Positions 24,832 through 36,160 of a stretch of 64,000 bases of DNA are shown piece by piece; position 1 is the stretch's first letter, and each line of letters opens with the position of its first letter. Source of the DNA: Acanthococcus lagerstroemiae (lineage: Eukaryota > Arthropoda > Insecta > Hemiptera > Eriococcidae); NCBI GenBank assembly GCA_031841125.1, contig CM063108.1, forward strand, positions 48,878,122-48,942,121, read 5' to 3'. The notes beneath the pieces were generated by a model. That model saw only the letters and a list, made by a program, of their open reading frames with translations. It was not told the DNA's origin and searched no databases. The position numbers were made by a program, and so were the translations under genes.

Positions 24832-25855
24832 TTCTTGACCAATGCCAAAAACAAAAGTCATTTCATTGAACTTTTGTGTATAAAATGTAACGACTGCAAT
24901 GTTACAACGTCCATCTTGTCGCCCTAGAGGTCGAGGGGTCATCTGTCTTCGATGTATTGTTGAGGAAACTCTCCTGGATTTCAGTCTCGGCGTTGCTGCC
25001 ACCTGGCCGAACATGATGTGGTGCAGAGAGTGATGCAGATACTTTCATTGTACAAACTGCACTATCCTTGGTTGGAAATGAAAGTAGTCAAGTAGCGGTG
25101 GTTGAAGAAGATGTGGACCTTCCAGTTTGGTTGGCCTCAGCACCAGCAACGAACCCAACTTATTTTTGTTCAAAATGGGAATAGGAGATGACCAAAATCG
25201 AATGTATAATATACTGGATGTACAACATTCGAATGCATTCCTGTAGGAGAACATCTTATTCCTGCATGCATTTATCTGCTGTGATTCAACGTCGGCCATG
25301 TTTCAGAAGGGAAAAGTGCGTGCGTGGAAACTTATGCAGAAATCCAAAGAATTGCGAGCCGAAAGCCAAAATGTCTACTGGCCTGCAGCTTCACGTGAAT
25401 GTATTTTCAAGTCAGGATGCATCGCATTCCTACAGTTATATGGAGCACCTCCACAGCAGACGTCCTTAAATGAATATCGCTTTCTTATGTTCAAACGCGG
25501 CGCCTCTCAGAACGCAGCAAATTTGAAGACACTCTGTCCAACAGAGGGCGCAGCTCACCAACATATTTTATTTTATTTTTCTAATTTGCTCTCCACCCGA
25601 GTCCTGGAATCCGCCCTTTCGAGCATTACCGTACTTCAGAGGTCGAGCATTACTTCAGGGTTTATTTTACAAATCCAGACTTAGCTTGGTCACCATCTAC
25701 CAATAACGGACTGGGGATGGAAAAAAGAAAAAAAGTATGTTATCGGCCATTGGTACCGCTAAACCTCCAGCCCCAGATACCTCGCTCAAAAAATTATTTT
25801 GTAATTGCAAGAGAGGTTGTGCAAGTGGATGTGGCTGCCGCAAACTTGGTACGTT
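24832..25855 (+). pseudogene. Dead transposon protein: PIN-like and CXC-type cysteine-rich
   Basis: Segments in two or more frames read as one decayed protein. 24832-24891 gives FLTNAKNKSHFIELLCIKCN. 25026-25184 gives DTFIVQTALSLVGNE, then VAVVEEDVDLPVWLAS. 25259-25563 gives FLHAFICCDSTSAMFQKGK, later FLQLYGAPPQQTSLNEYRFL and PTEGAAHQH. 25659-25723 gives FILQIQT-stop-LGHHLPITDWGW. 25758-25848 gives LKKLFCNCKRGC and CGCRKLG. From memory of related insect and cnidarian repeat proteins, the 'EDxDLLVLL' and 'HAFTGCDTTSA' signatures look like acidic sites of a PIN/FEN-type nuclease fold, followed by a C-terminal CXC-type cysteine motif. The C in place of TG in CCDSTSA, the stops, the frameshifts and a SINE fragment at 25564-25658 show it is inactive. 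Confidence 0.7.
25564..25658 (-). repeat. 5'-truncated SINE inside the transposon gene
   Basis: CTCCACCCGAGTCCTGGAAT, CCGCCCTTTCGAGCATTAC and a duplicated 'GAGCATTAC' match the tail of the SINE at 38590 in reverse. It splits AHQH from FILQIQT of the transposon protein. TTTATTTTA occurs on both sides, a likely target duplication. Confidence 0.7.
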
Positions 25856-26286
25856 AATATTTGTGTGAAAATGTATTATTACTGTCTGAGAATATGACAA
25901 CATTGAATGCTGGAAATGCAAAGTATGCTAAGTGCCAAAAACCAAATTTCACAGGAGAGGGAAAAACGAATTTGCAATGCACATTACGCAATCTGATAAC
26001 GCCATGTGATTCAGCGTAGACTTGGATAGCACTTCGCATGGTTTACCAAAAAATAAGGTTATGGAGTTACAGACAGCGAGTCATATTCTCAGAAAGTAAT
26101 AATACATTTTCACACAAATATTAACGTACCAAGTTTGCGGCAGCCACATCCACTTTGCACAACCTCTCTTGCAATTTTTTTTTTCAGCGAGGTATCGGAG
26201 GGTGGAGGTTCGGTGGTACCAAGGGCCGATAACATACTGTTTTCTTTTTTCCATCCCCAATCCGTTATTGGTCAAGCCAAGTCTGG
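25675..26286. repeat. Internal inverted duplication of the CXC-coding part
   Basis: 25675-25897 is repeated in reverse at 26088-26286 with a ~190-base spacer. Both arms include the CCAGACTTAGCTTGG start, the CGGACTGGGGATGG block and the cysteine-rich CAAGAGAGGTTGTGCAA block. Such a structure could transcribe into a hairpin. Confidence 0.75.
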
Positions 26287-26499
26287 ATTCGTCTGTGTGC
26301 ATAAATTGCCAAGGGATTGCGTACCTGAACTGCGCCCAAATAGACATATCTGATAGTGAGTCCAAGGAAGAAATATAGTACCTATAAACATATTATAGCC
26401 GAAAAATTAAATAATACAAATAGAAGTACAAGTACGAATTATTATAACTTCATCTCAATTGAAAACTGTAACAAGAAGAAGACGTGGGGCCTATAAAAT

Positions 26500-26932
26500 A
26501 TTTCTAAAAACACTTCAGAGAAGACGGTTCTGTATGTTAGCGAAGGGTAGGGAGGTGCAAAATGTCTATACGCATTATATATTATGTACTGTATAATACG
26601 CAACACGCGTATATATGCAGAAACAGTAGTAACTTCAGCGCTCTGTAGCCGCGTTCCTATGCGTTCTACAGAAAAAAATTGAGAAACCATTTTTGTAGGA
26701 AATTTTATGTAAAATATTTTCGCTGAGATGTTCTTTCCCCCCAATATGCGTCATTCCCGAGAAAAATGCGAAAAACCAATTTTGGGGAGGCTTAGGGCTC
26801 TATAAAAAAGGTTGCACAGGGGGTAGGGCGTCCGGGTTTCTTATGGGTAATAAGAACACGAGTACCAACACATTCCAGCCCTGAAACTTGATAGGAATTA
26901 TTTCATTTTCAAAACCCTAACGTTCCTGGACT
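26500..26932 (-). repeat. Right long terminal inverted repeat
   Basis: Reverse partner of 24267-24690. The outer end reads CCTAACGTTCCTGG on the plus strand. Confidence 0.75.
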
Positions 26933-29900
26933 ATGCATTCCTGTTATTCCGGTACGTGATCTCTTGAAAACCCCCTTCTTCTTCTTATTCTCATGACTCA
27001 ACTCTTTCTCTTCCTTGATCAACCAGGCTGGACATCCGTTTAGTTCAGTTACAGTTTATGTTTAGCACTCATAAGACTTACTTATTTCATCGGTCACTTA
27101 TTACACGCGTTTTTTCTACTCCCTCGTTTCTTCAGTTTCGAATGCCCTCGCTGCGGTGCCGACTAAATTCTCTTTTTCGTATTGGAATTTATTGTGGACC
27201 AGCGTGCAGGTACCAGTCAGTATTCAAGATCCAGACCAGATGTTGGAAACATGCGCATCATACATACGTAATGTTTGGTAGAGTGTATGGCGATGCACGC
27301 CTGCCAAATTTGCTCCCTGGACATCGCCCTCCGGCCACGGAAACTACCCTTTCGACCTTTTAAGTATCGCATAGATACGTACATAATAACAAGAATTTTG
27401 AAGTACAGTAGTAACTTTTTATAGGCTTATAGGTCTTCGTGGAAGACTTTTTTCTGTACACATGCAGGAAGCAGTGAAAAGTGAAGAATTTACGAAATTT
27501 CCCAACGTTCCCAATTTTCCCACTCAAAATTTCCAGGGAGGGAATCTATTTGGGAATAAAAATCAATTCCCGGTTTTTGCCCATTCCTAGGTACAGGTAC
27601 AGCGTGTGGCAAATCAAGGTTTTTATAACTAGGAAGTTGGTCCACTTCAAACGCAACTTGCAACAAATTACCCCGTCGTACTGTGTGTAAAGTTCACTTC
27701 ATCCAAGTAAGAAAAAATAATAGAAAAATTGAGATTTTGCGGCCGAGTGCTTGTTTTTTTCATTTTCCTGGTTCAACATTAGTTTTCTGAGTGCTGTATC
27801 CCGAAGAAAAGAAAAATGAAAAAAAAATATGTTGCAGAAACCAGTTATGAGTAAGGATCGAAAAAATGAAGTTTTTCATGAACTTTTGTATTAATCCAAG
27901 TTTAGTGATGTCACTGAAGGCTGTGCCCATGCGAAGTGGACCTCTCTCTTAGTCGGTAGCGTAGTTACACCAATTTTTTGTAAGACCTTCCCTTCCCCTC
28001 TTTTTTTAGAGAAGGCCAATTTCCCCCAGTGGTTATGCCCTTGGATGAACAGAACTTACTTCGTCTTCTTATTAGAAACTCTCCGCTTTTACAAATAGTG
28101 CTCAGTGTATTTCTGCGGTGTTGAGTGTATAAACCTTTTGAAATTTGATCCCCCACCCCACATCGGCGTGACTGTACTTTTCTACGCCGACGTAAAATGA
28201 TTTCACCCCTGTCAACTGTACATAATTGGCTGCAGTCCATGGTTTAACCTTATTAGCTGATAACTAAATACCGTCGATTGTGCGATCTGAGCACAGCAGT
28301 TGTTTTCTTCCGCACAATGCCACTTTTGGAGGATGATTTAAATACTAACAAAAAGATCATTGCGATCGAGTATATATAAACTTTCTGTTTTGTCCGACGA
28401 CGAGTCGTGTGTGTATATATACTCGTATATATTCGCCCAATAATGACGGATAATATCGAATATCTTGGAGTACTCGATGATTTTGGTCGGCAAATAAGGA
28501 GGGCCAGCTGAACAAGCAACCGAACACCCTATTTAATACGGCAGGGTCGCCTCGCTCCCTCATCGCTGCTGCCGTTTCTACCCTGCCCGAGTGCGTTCCT
28601 TGTGTACGTCGAAATCCATCGAACCATTTCTAAACGCTTCCATAACTCGATGATATATTTTTATTAATAATTTGTTTGCATTATAAACAAGGCGCAAAAA
28701 GAAAGAAAAAAAAAAAACGGAATTTTTAATAAAAATATCGCTCCCTCGAACATTTTTTGAATTGCCGCGCGACTATGTACAGTTACAGAATCGCGTGTAC
28801 TCGGCGTTTGTGTGCAGAGGAAAGGAGACAGAGAGGAAAGAAATAAGGTAACAGCTTCGAATACGATGGAAACGGAAAAGAAGTGCAGAGGAAGGAAAAA
28901 AAAATACAAAGTGGAAAAAGCCGCGAGAGTAGACGCATAAATTACGGTATCGTATATCCAGCTTCCATTAGTTAAGGAAGCGTATACGGCAAATTAAATC
29001 AAAATAATCGCGTAAAGGTATTCCCACGAAAGGTAATAAAGATGCGCAACAAAGAATGCACCAGAAGCTCTTCGTGTGTACAAAAAGGGTATATAATATG
29101 ATTCAGGAATGAAAAAACGCAGCGTACGCACCGGAGAGGAGAACTGCGAATCGGTGGATGTTCGATGGTATGGGACGAGAGGCAGAATGTCGTCACGTTG
29201 CATGAATTATGGCCTGGGACGGTGTGCCTCGTGAAGGTGGCACAGGTATTTAGAATGATGGAGAACAGGGTAGGACGGCGTTGCTAAAATCGACGGCGAT
29301 CGTCAAGTGCCAACGTTCACGGACGAGATTTCAAACAGCCCGGATACGGTCGTCCCTTCGGACTTGACTGCTCGGATGCACGCTTGCACCCTATCACCAC
29401 CGGGAGCAATGCTGGACAAGTCACGTCAACCTAACGGTCGTTTCTGCTCACTTTTAGTTTTGGAAGCACTGCACAAAACCTCGTATATAGTTTGTCTTCC
29501 ATCCGACGACGGTTCCGAGATAGTAATTTATTGTAACGTTACAGTTTTTTTTTTTTTTCAACTATTTCCATTCTTTACAAAAAGGCTGGCACGATCTAAA
29601 GACGATGGAATGAGTTGAAGGGAGAAAAAAACGCGATCGAACTATACCTTTTAGGTTTACGAAATTCTCGAACCGCGGTTCTTATACAGATCTCGAAAAT
29701 CGAGTTCCTCTTGCATCCGGAGGACGGAGACGCGAACTTGAGATCTGTGGCAGAAAGTTGCCGAAGTACGAGCGATGCTGTTCACAAATTCGTGTGCTTT
29801 TACTCGGGCACCTGCTTGTAATTCGTGCTTTGAACGACACCTCCCTGGTAGACGAGGGGTGATCAACTGCGGATGAAACTCGATTTTCCACTACTCGAGT

Positions 29901-29983
29901 ACAACACTTATCTGGGGATTTACGAAAGCGTCTTGTCTTTCCTCTGGTGAGAGGTAATCGGAGGATCCCGCCTTTACCAACTA
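26933..29983. other. No gene seen
   Basis: Unique-looking sequence. Short open frames (for example 27058-27363, 27965-28240, 29307-29618) have no splice context or recognised domains. A TGTGTGTATATATACTCG simple stretch lies near 28407. Confidence 0.4.
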
Positions 29984-30385
29984 CAGTAGACTCCCGTTTA
30001 TTCGCCCTAATTGGGACTGAAGGTAGGGCGGATAACGAAAAAGGCGGATAATCTGAAAAAATGTATGTAATTTTGATCCAAAAACATTGAGAAATAAAGA
30101 AAATAATTTTTATTGAATCAGGATCGTTAGGTGATAAGTTATTTTATACAAAAAGAAATCGAAATTTTGGGTTTTTTGTTCAATGAAGGGGAAAAAAGAC
30201 AATGCCGTAAAGAAAAAAGCTAAAAAGAATTACTAGCTGTTCTTTAAACACCAGTGACTTGTCCAGCGCTGAAGAAGCATTTTCAGGATACATACGACGT
30301 ACTGATGCTTTTCCTATCAGTTCTTTATCCGCCCTTAGTTAAGCGGATAACCCGGAAAGGCGGGCGGATAATTGGGAGTCAACTG
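29984..30385. mobile_element. pogo/Tigger-like MITE
   Basis: Ends are inverted copies: CAGTAGACTCCCGTTTATTC on the left and CAGTTGACTCCCAATTATCC read from the right, with TA on both outer sides (29982-29983 and 30386-30387). CAGT-type TIRs with a TA target are diagnostic of the pogo/Tigger branch of Tc1-mariner. GGCGGATAA motifs recur just inside both ends. At ~400 bases without a transposase frame it is non-autonomous. Confidence 0.8.
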
Positions 30386-30429
30386 TACCTCATCTTCATT
30401 GTCCACTACCTAGTATAGAATGTCCCCTC

Positions 30430-30650
30430 TCAAAGCAAAAAAAGGAAGCAAACAGAGATTTATTTTTCTAAATTTCTATTTTATTTTATTATTAAGAAAT
30501 TATTTTAATAAATTTGAAATTTATATTTAAATTCTTAAATTAAATTTAATATTCATATATTTAAAGAAATAATTGTTAATTTTTTTAAAATAAAAATTTT
30601 TGAATCATTTTTTTTTTTTTAATTAAATTTATTAATATACAAAACTCTCC
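30430..30650. repeat. Extremely AT-rich low-complexity tract
   Basis: About 220 bases of almost pure A/T with short palindromes such as AAATTTATATTTAAATT and TTAAATTAAATTTAA. No gene. Confidence 0.7.
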
Positions 30651-32019
30651 CCCTCCCCATTCGTGAAATTATAGAAAAGAGTCGGTAAATCCCAGTTCCA
30701 GTCGGGTGAGACTAGGAAGCTTTTTTCTCATACTTGTTACTTAAAAACTGGTCCGTTTCTTTCAATCTGAGTTTAGCAAAAGGAAGAAAACTTTCAGGAG
30801 CCAAAAGCCAGCTAAGATTTTCTTTAACTTGTCAACCGAAATTTGTAATATTTCAGTCAAGTTTTTTGTCTTCTCCCCAGAGGGTACTATACACGCTGAT
30901 TCTGCACAGAGAGAAAATACAGAAATTTGGAAGATCATTTAGATAATGTCCAAATTTCAGTTTAAAATGTGTTTTATTTGTATTCATAATGTTCTCGGGG
31001 TTGACCTTATCGTCAGTTACTTTACTACTGAGACTTGAACGTGGAACTTTTTGACCATAGAAAGAACTTTAAAGTGAAATTGAAATTTCCTTATTTAAAA
31101 AATATAACATTTCACTCGCTCCTTTGGTAAAATGGATTCAAGTCAGGAAGAGACATCAGTAGTTTCAGTCAAAGCTGAAATAGTCTTATACAATACTGAA
31201 TTCTTCGAAAAACCTTTAGCTATTTGGGTAAAATCTAATGTTAAAGTTTTTCTATGAAATCAGGTACATACTTTTTGTTTATGGTGTGCACATTTTGTAT
31301 TTTGAATTTCTTTTATTGTGGGTAAGAGAGGGTGGTAGTCCGCAGTATGGAGAAGTAGGATACCATATGAGAAAGTCTCAAAACACTGCTCATGGAGACG
31401 GGCAAGCTAGCAGGCAGGTTGATAATCGGTTTGGCAGATTTAAGCATTTTTGAAGTTCACATTTTTTTTTTCTTCATATGTTTGTTTTCTGTCGTGTTGA
31501 TCTTTTCTATACAATTTATTTTTGACTTCTGTATGTACTTTTTGGTTAGAAAAGACAGAAATTGTCCCTCCCCTAATAATCTGATTTTACTCTCTATAGT
31601 CACTCAAAAACTCTAGAATTTGATGTTGACAGGTACGCAGAGAGATAAGACTGTTGATAAATCAATCAATCCATCAGTCATTTACTCGTCAGTCAGAAAA
31701 CGAGACAGTCAGCCAGCATCTGAGCACTGACGAATTTTGCTTGGGGAGGACTAGGAGGCTAAGCCCCTGAAAAATCTTGAAACTACGTTAAAAATTTTCA
31801 GGGACCACCCTCGTATTAGGGAGTTAGAATCGCTTTTTTCAATAGGGTAGCCCATAGCTTCCCTAGAATTTACCACCGAAGGTAGGCAGCTTATCAGATA
31901 GAGAGCCAGTTGTTAGCGTCTGTATAATGTTTCAGCCAGAAGAGGAATATTCAGTTTGTACAGAATCGAGATGAAAGGTCTTAGTTATTTCGATTTTTCT
32001 GTGATGGGTCAAGATACAT
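30651..32019. other. No gene seen
   Basis: AT-rich with several T runs. A CAGTCA-type simple stretch lies at about 31660-31715. Open frames near 31238-31616 are short and hydrophobic without support. Confidence 0.4.
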
Positions 32020-32300
32020 TCAGAGTCTGTCATAACTCATACAGGTTTTATTAAAACTTATTTAGACTCATTTAAACCATTCCGAGATTTAGCCAGACTT
32101 TTTCAGTGTTTACTCCAGACCCTTTTAGAGCTTATTCAGGCCTTTATTATTCACTCAGAAGTGTAAACTTCATTTAGACTCTCTTGGAACTGTTTATGAC
32201 TCATTCGAGATGACTTGCTAGAAAACACTTACTTGGACTTATTAAAAGGCTTAAGATGCTATTTGGACTCATTCAGAATCTCACAGGACTCTTATAGAGG
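32020..32300. repeat. Degenerate 'AGACTCATTTA' repeat tract
   Basis: Same style as 2450-3200: ACTCATACAGG, ACTTATTTAGACTCATTTAA, ACTCACTCAG and ACTCATTCAGA recur irregularly at about 20-30 bases. Confidence 0.55.
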
Positions 32301-33718
32301 AAAAAAATAAAGTGTTTATCGGAAGAAACTAGATCTTGCTACGAGTTGATCCTTTTTGGTCCTGCTTCCTGTGCCGATTTAACCACACAGAAAAAAAGAC
32401 TTGAGGGCTTGAATTGGAATTAAGAGTGGATCTGGAATTTCGTTCTGGAAAGGGCCAAACATTGGTAAATAATATTGGAGGAAATGATTACGGGGCTAAT
32501 TCGCGAAATATCCTGTCCTGCATGTGCGTGAAGGCGAGCTGATCAATAAGATTTAACATCATCACTTTCTACACCACGCTATCACTGGGATCTGGTGCCC
32601 ATAAACCCAGTTTTGAACTGAAATCGTGCGTATACTTGTACCACCGTAATTTGCGAGCGTCCCTCACGCGACCCTTCACCTCAGCGCTCGAATTTATTCG
32701 CGTTTGCCCGACAACACGTGTATAATTATTTCGTGTAAACAAACGAGAAGGGTCACGACGAGTTCTGACACCACCGCGCTCTCTTCCTTCGCTCGTAATC
32801 CACTTCTACAATATTCTCGTGAAAACTCCGAAAATTATGTCTCCATAATGTAATTAAATTTAACTATATACGCATTTCGTCCATCTGAAGCTGTCCTCGT
32901 TCGTGAATTCTTTTTTCGTATCGCTTCCGAAAGTTGGCACCGCGTCTCCCATCCTTCTCGTTCAACTTGCAGTTCGGTTGTCCGCATCTCACTCTGGCGC
33001 ATTCACTTTCATTTGTTGTTGCTCACCGACATCATGGAACCCGCGATGCGCACATACCGCACCGACCATTATGGTCCACTAATGAACTCCTCTGTGCTGT
33101 ATGGCTCTCGAGTAATACTCGTACAATATAATTGTTACAGTAGGATACGTAAAGCCATACATACTGAAATACTCCATGCCCGCCTCTCCTTGCCCTCCTC
33201 ATTCAGTGGTTACTCTCACTCGGCGTGACCTTTTTCCTGTGCGTTGGGTTTTGAAAAAACTCGCATACATAGGTACCCGACGAACCGAGAGCGGGCTGCG
33301 TTTCTGTGTGTATCCGGAAATCATATTTAACGAGAAAAATCCCACGAGAGTATATACCGATTTTATCGTCCACCTTTCTCCTTATCCGAAGCTGTTCATC
33401 TCTGCTCAAATGCTATTCGCGGTTCCATCACGTACAGTCGCTATCTCGCGTTTGATGCTCGTCCGCCGCTCTGACACGAACGTGTCCCGCGCGTGATTTT
33501 GCGTACCGCACCACTCACGGTGTCACACAGTCGCACTCCGACTGTCGGATGTCGGATTCTGGTCGTTATTTCGGAAGAAAACGAGTTCGTCTGGCCTGGT
33601 GTCAAAGTTCTTCTATGTGAGTGAATTTCGTGACATTGACCCCCCCCCCCCCTCCAGAGCTGGTTCGGATTCACGGGAAAGTTAACGGGAGCAATTGCCC
33701 CTCTCAGAGAGAAAATAT
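32301..33718. other. No gene seen
   Basis: Moderately GC-rich from 32640 to 33660, with a C run (33641-33652). Overlapping open frames on both strands are likely chance. It may be upstream or UTR sequence of an unseen gene. Confidence 0.35.
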
Positions 33719-33840
33719 GATCAGAGGGAAAGGCTTACGGAATCTGAAACAAGCTTGCTAGATTTGAGAAGAGACTGGCGATGAGAGGGAAAGGCTTACA
33801 GAATCTGAAACAAGCTTGCTTGGTTTGAGAAGAGACTCAA
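33719..33840 (+). repeat. Two ~61-base tandem copies
   Basis: Both contain AGAGGGAAAGGCTTACRGAA, TCTGAAACAAGCTTGCT and TTTGAGAAGAGACT. They are about 90 percent alike by eye. Confidence 0.85.
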
Positions 33841-34108
33841 GAAATTGTGAGCTAGTATGGAATGAAGCCCATAGCATCAGGAGAGGGTGTCGTTGGAACA
33901 AGTGGTCACACAGCGGGGCCACGTAGAAGAGTCTGGAACGAGTTATATGTAGGAGTTTTAGGGAATCTCAGCGAATCTAAAACAAGCCTGAACAGTGGAC
34001 GAGACCGATTTCCCAAAGGGAAAACAGACATATTTTGGTAAAACAAAGACTTGTTTTGAAAATTGAGTTCGAGGCAAGTCTTTCCGTGCTGGCACCTACG
34101 CCTGCAAT

Positions 34109-34375
34109 GTGATACTTCCGAATACCAAATTGCGATGATCCTAGTCTCGAGCTAACTGAAACTGTAGCCCTGGGGATGCGCTTTGCTCAGGAATCAGCAG
34201 TGTGACACTTCCGGGTACCAAAATGCGATCCTAGTCTCGATCTAATGGAAACTGTAGCACTGGGGATGCGCTCTGCTCGGGAATCAGCAGTGTGACACTT
34301 CCGGGTACCAAACTGCGATCCTAGTCTCGAGCTGATCGAAACTGTAGCACTGGGGATGCGCTCTGCCCGGGAATG
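34109..34375 (+). repeat. Three ~91-base tandem copies
   Basis: Units start at about 34109, 34202 and 34292 with GTGAYACTTCCGRRTACCAA. They share GATCCTAGTCTCGA and GAAACTGTAGCMCTGGGGAT. Well conserved, hence fairly young. Confidence 0.9.
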
Positions 34376-34792
34376 CATCTGGCCAGAGCCCCCGTTAGAA
34401 GACTCCGAAAGCTCGACCAAGTACTTTGGCCGCGTGGACCACACGCACAACCGGTTGAAACGCAAGCTAGCGGCCAAGCCGACGGGGGATCAGTTGAGTT
34501 CACCCACGTCGAGATTTAGCCGCTTCAAATTTGCGCTAATTACGCGCGATTGTTTCGGAACCTCCGCGGCGAACGCACTCGACCGCCGACAGTACAAACG
34601 GCGACGCCATCTACGCGTTTCGTCTTCCTTCCGTCTTCTCCTCCGTGTTCATCATCTCGATTGGTAAAAAAAGAAAAGTAAACAAAACGAAGCGGAGCGA
34701 GTTCCACGAAGTATTTCGGCCGCAGTAATTATCGTCGCGTGATTGACGGGTACCCCGGCTGTGGCAGCACATCGGCATAGAGTTCAAGAGCA

Positions 34793-34836
34793 ACTCGACT
34801 CGACTCGACTTCGACTCGACTCGACTCAACTCGACG
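34793..34836 (+). repeat. (CGACT)n microsatellite
   Basis: A run of ACTCGACTCGACTCGACT with a small interruption, about 44 bases. Confidence 0.9.
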
Positions 34837-35098
34837 ACCAGTCCTTCTGCGAGTAAGCACATCTTAACCGGTCGATAACTTTTCTGACAGCGAGCAACGT
34901 CACCGATTCCAGTCGAACTGAATGCCCGATTGAGAACAATGCGATGTCAGTTAGCACCGTTCAAAGAAGCCGATCCTCGAACTCCAAGGCTGGCTTGAAG
35001 AGGGTTTAGGAGAACACCCCTGTCCACCATGGTCGTTGGGAGTTGCATTTTCTCACCGAAATTCTGCTGAAAATTGAAAAAGGTTTGCTCACTTCCTC

Positions 35099-35270
35099 CG
35101 CAAATGAACGTTTTTTTCTCACTTCCGGGCTGTGGAGGATCCGGGAAGCACTTTTGAGAGGAGCAATTGAGAATGTGTGAGAATTTCCCGTAAATGAATG
35201 TTACTTTTTTCACTTTCGAGCAGTGAAGGAAACGGGAAGCTCTTTAGGAGCAATTGAGAATGTGTGAGAA
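35099..35270 (+). repeat. Two ~88-base tandem copies
   Basis: Copies begin GCAAATGAACGTT and GTAAATGAATGTT. Both carry TCACTTYCGRGC, GGGAAGC and GCAATTGAGAATGTGTGAGA. Confidence 0.75.
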
Positions 35271-35399
35271 TTAAACGTTCTCAAAGAGTGTTATTACTGC
35301 TTGCTCGACTGGAGAATAATTTCTGGAAAATTTCTTATGCTTATCACAATGCCATTCAATGGTCATTCTTCGGAGAGCGGGATAGGATGAGCCATCCTT

Positions 35400-36160
35400 A
35401 AGACGTTAGTGAAGACCCTTTAATAGTTGTGAAGGAAGCAGTTCGACCCTCTCCGACGTGTTTAGAATTTGATTAGGGCCTTTCAAGGCATGGTCCAGGT
35501 TTTCTGAGACTCTTACGTGTTTTTCAAAATACATTTAGTATTCTTATAGGGCTCCAAAACTCTTGCTGAGACTCTTCAACGCTTATTTTATATTCTCTCT
35601 GACACATTTAAAACTCCATCTAAGATTCTTATTCAGTTCCCCGGGGTCTGGTTGGCCGAGTGGATAGCGCGCGTTAGTCTCGGAATTCGGAAGTCCCGGG
35701 TTCGAGTCCACGTAGCAGCTCGCCAGATTTCGACCTAGGCCGGTTTTTCGGCCGGAAGGGAAGAGGGTTAAGATAGCCTTAACAGCCTCCCCGACGTCTC
35801 TGAGGTAATGCTCGGAAGGGCGGATTCCAGGGCTCGGGTTGAAAGCAAATCAGAAAAGAAGACTCTTATTCAACACGTGTTGGTTTTTCCGCTAGTTTCA
35901 GAGTTATGCCTCTTTCAGACTGTATTAAAACTCTTCCAGACTGTATTAAAACTCTTCCAGACTTGATCAAGACTCTTGCGGATTCTTCTAAACTTATTTA
36001 AGACGCCCTCCGATTAGTTTGATATTCTTTTAGATTCTTTCAAACTTGTTTGACATTGGCTATAATAGTTTAAAACTTTTGAGACGTTCTGCCTCATCCA
36101 GACTGAATAAGGACTTTTCAAGGCTTTTTCACTTTCTTCAAGACTCATTTAAGACCTGCA
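35400..36160. repeat. 'AGACTC' periodic repeat, split by a SINE
   Basis: Short phrases such as AAAACTCTTCCAGACTGTAT recur; a perfect 22-base doublet lies at about 35917-35960. The SINE at 35636-35858 interrupts the tract. Confidence 0.65.
35636..35858 (+). mobile_element. tRNA-derived SINE, copy A
   Basis: The head carries RNA polymerase III promoter boxes: box A TGGCCGAGTGG at 35653-35663 and box B GGTTCGAGTCC at 35699-35709, 35 bases apart. The body contains a GGCCGGTTTTTCGGCC hairpin, and the tail ends GAAAGCAAATCAGAAAA. Target duplications of 14 bases with one mismatch flank it: AAGATTCTTATTCA (35622-35635) and AAGACTCTTATTCA (35859-35872). These features show insertion by LINE-type retrotransposition. 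Which tRNA gave rise to the head is not clear. Confidence 0.88.

Larger units (their letters stand above)
24267..26932 (+). mobile_element. ~2.7 kb DNA transposon with ~430-base TIRs
   Basis: The ends are inverted copies starting CCAGGAACRTTAGG. Similarity continues inward for about 430 bases on each side (24267-24690 and 26500-26932), through TTCAGNGCTGGAATGTGTTG, CAACCTTTTTTNTAGAG and CGCATAGGAACGCGGCTACA blocks. Between them lies a broken protein gene with PIN-like and CXC-type cysteine segments (24832-25855). An internal inverted duplication (25675-25897 and 26088-26286) and a SINE fragment are also present. I cannot assign a superfamily, and no clear target duplication is visible. The element is dead: several stops and frameshifts interrupt the gene. 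Confidence 0.75.

Noticed and set aside
35645..35720. Functional tRNA gene
   Set aside because: The pol III boxes are present, but the arms do not pair as a full tRNA, and the same head recurs with a shared SINE body and target duplications.
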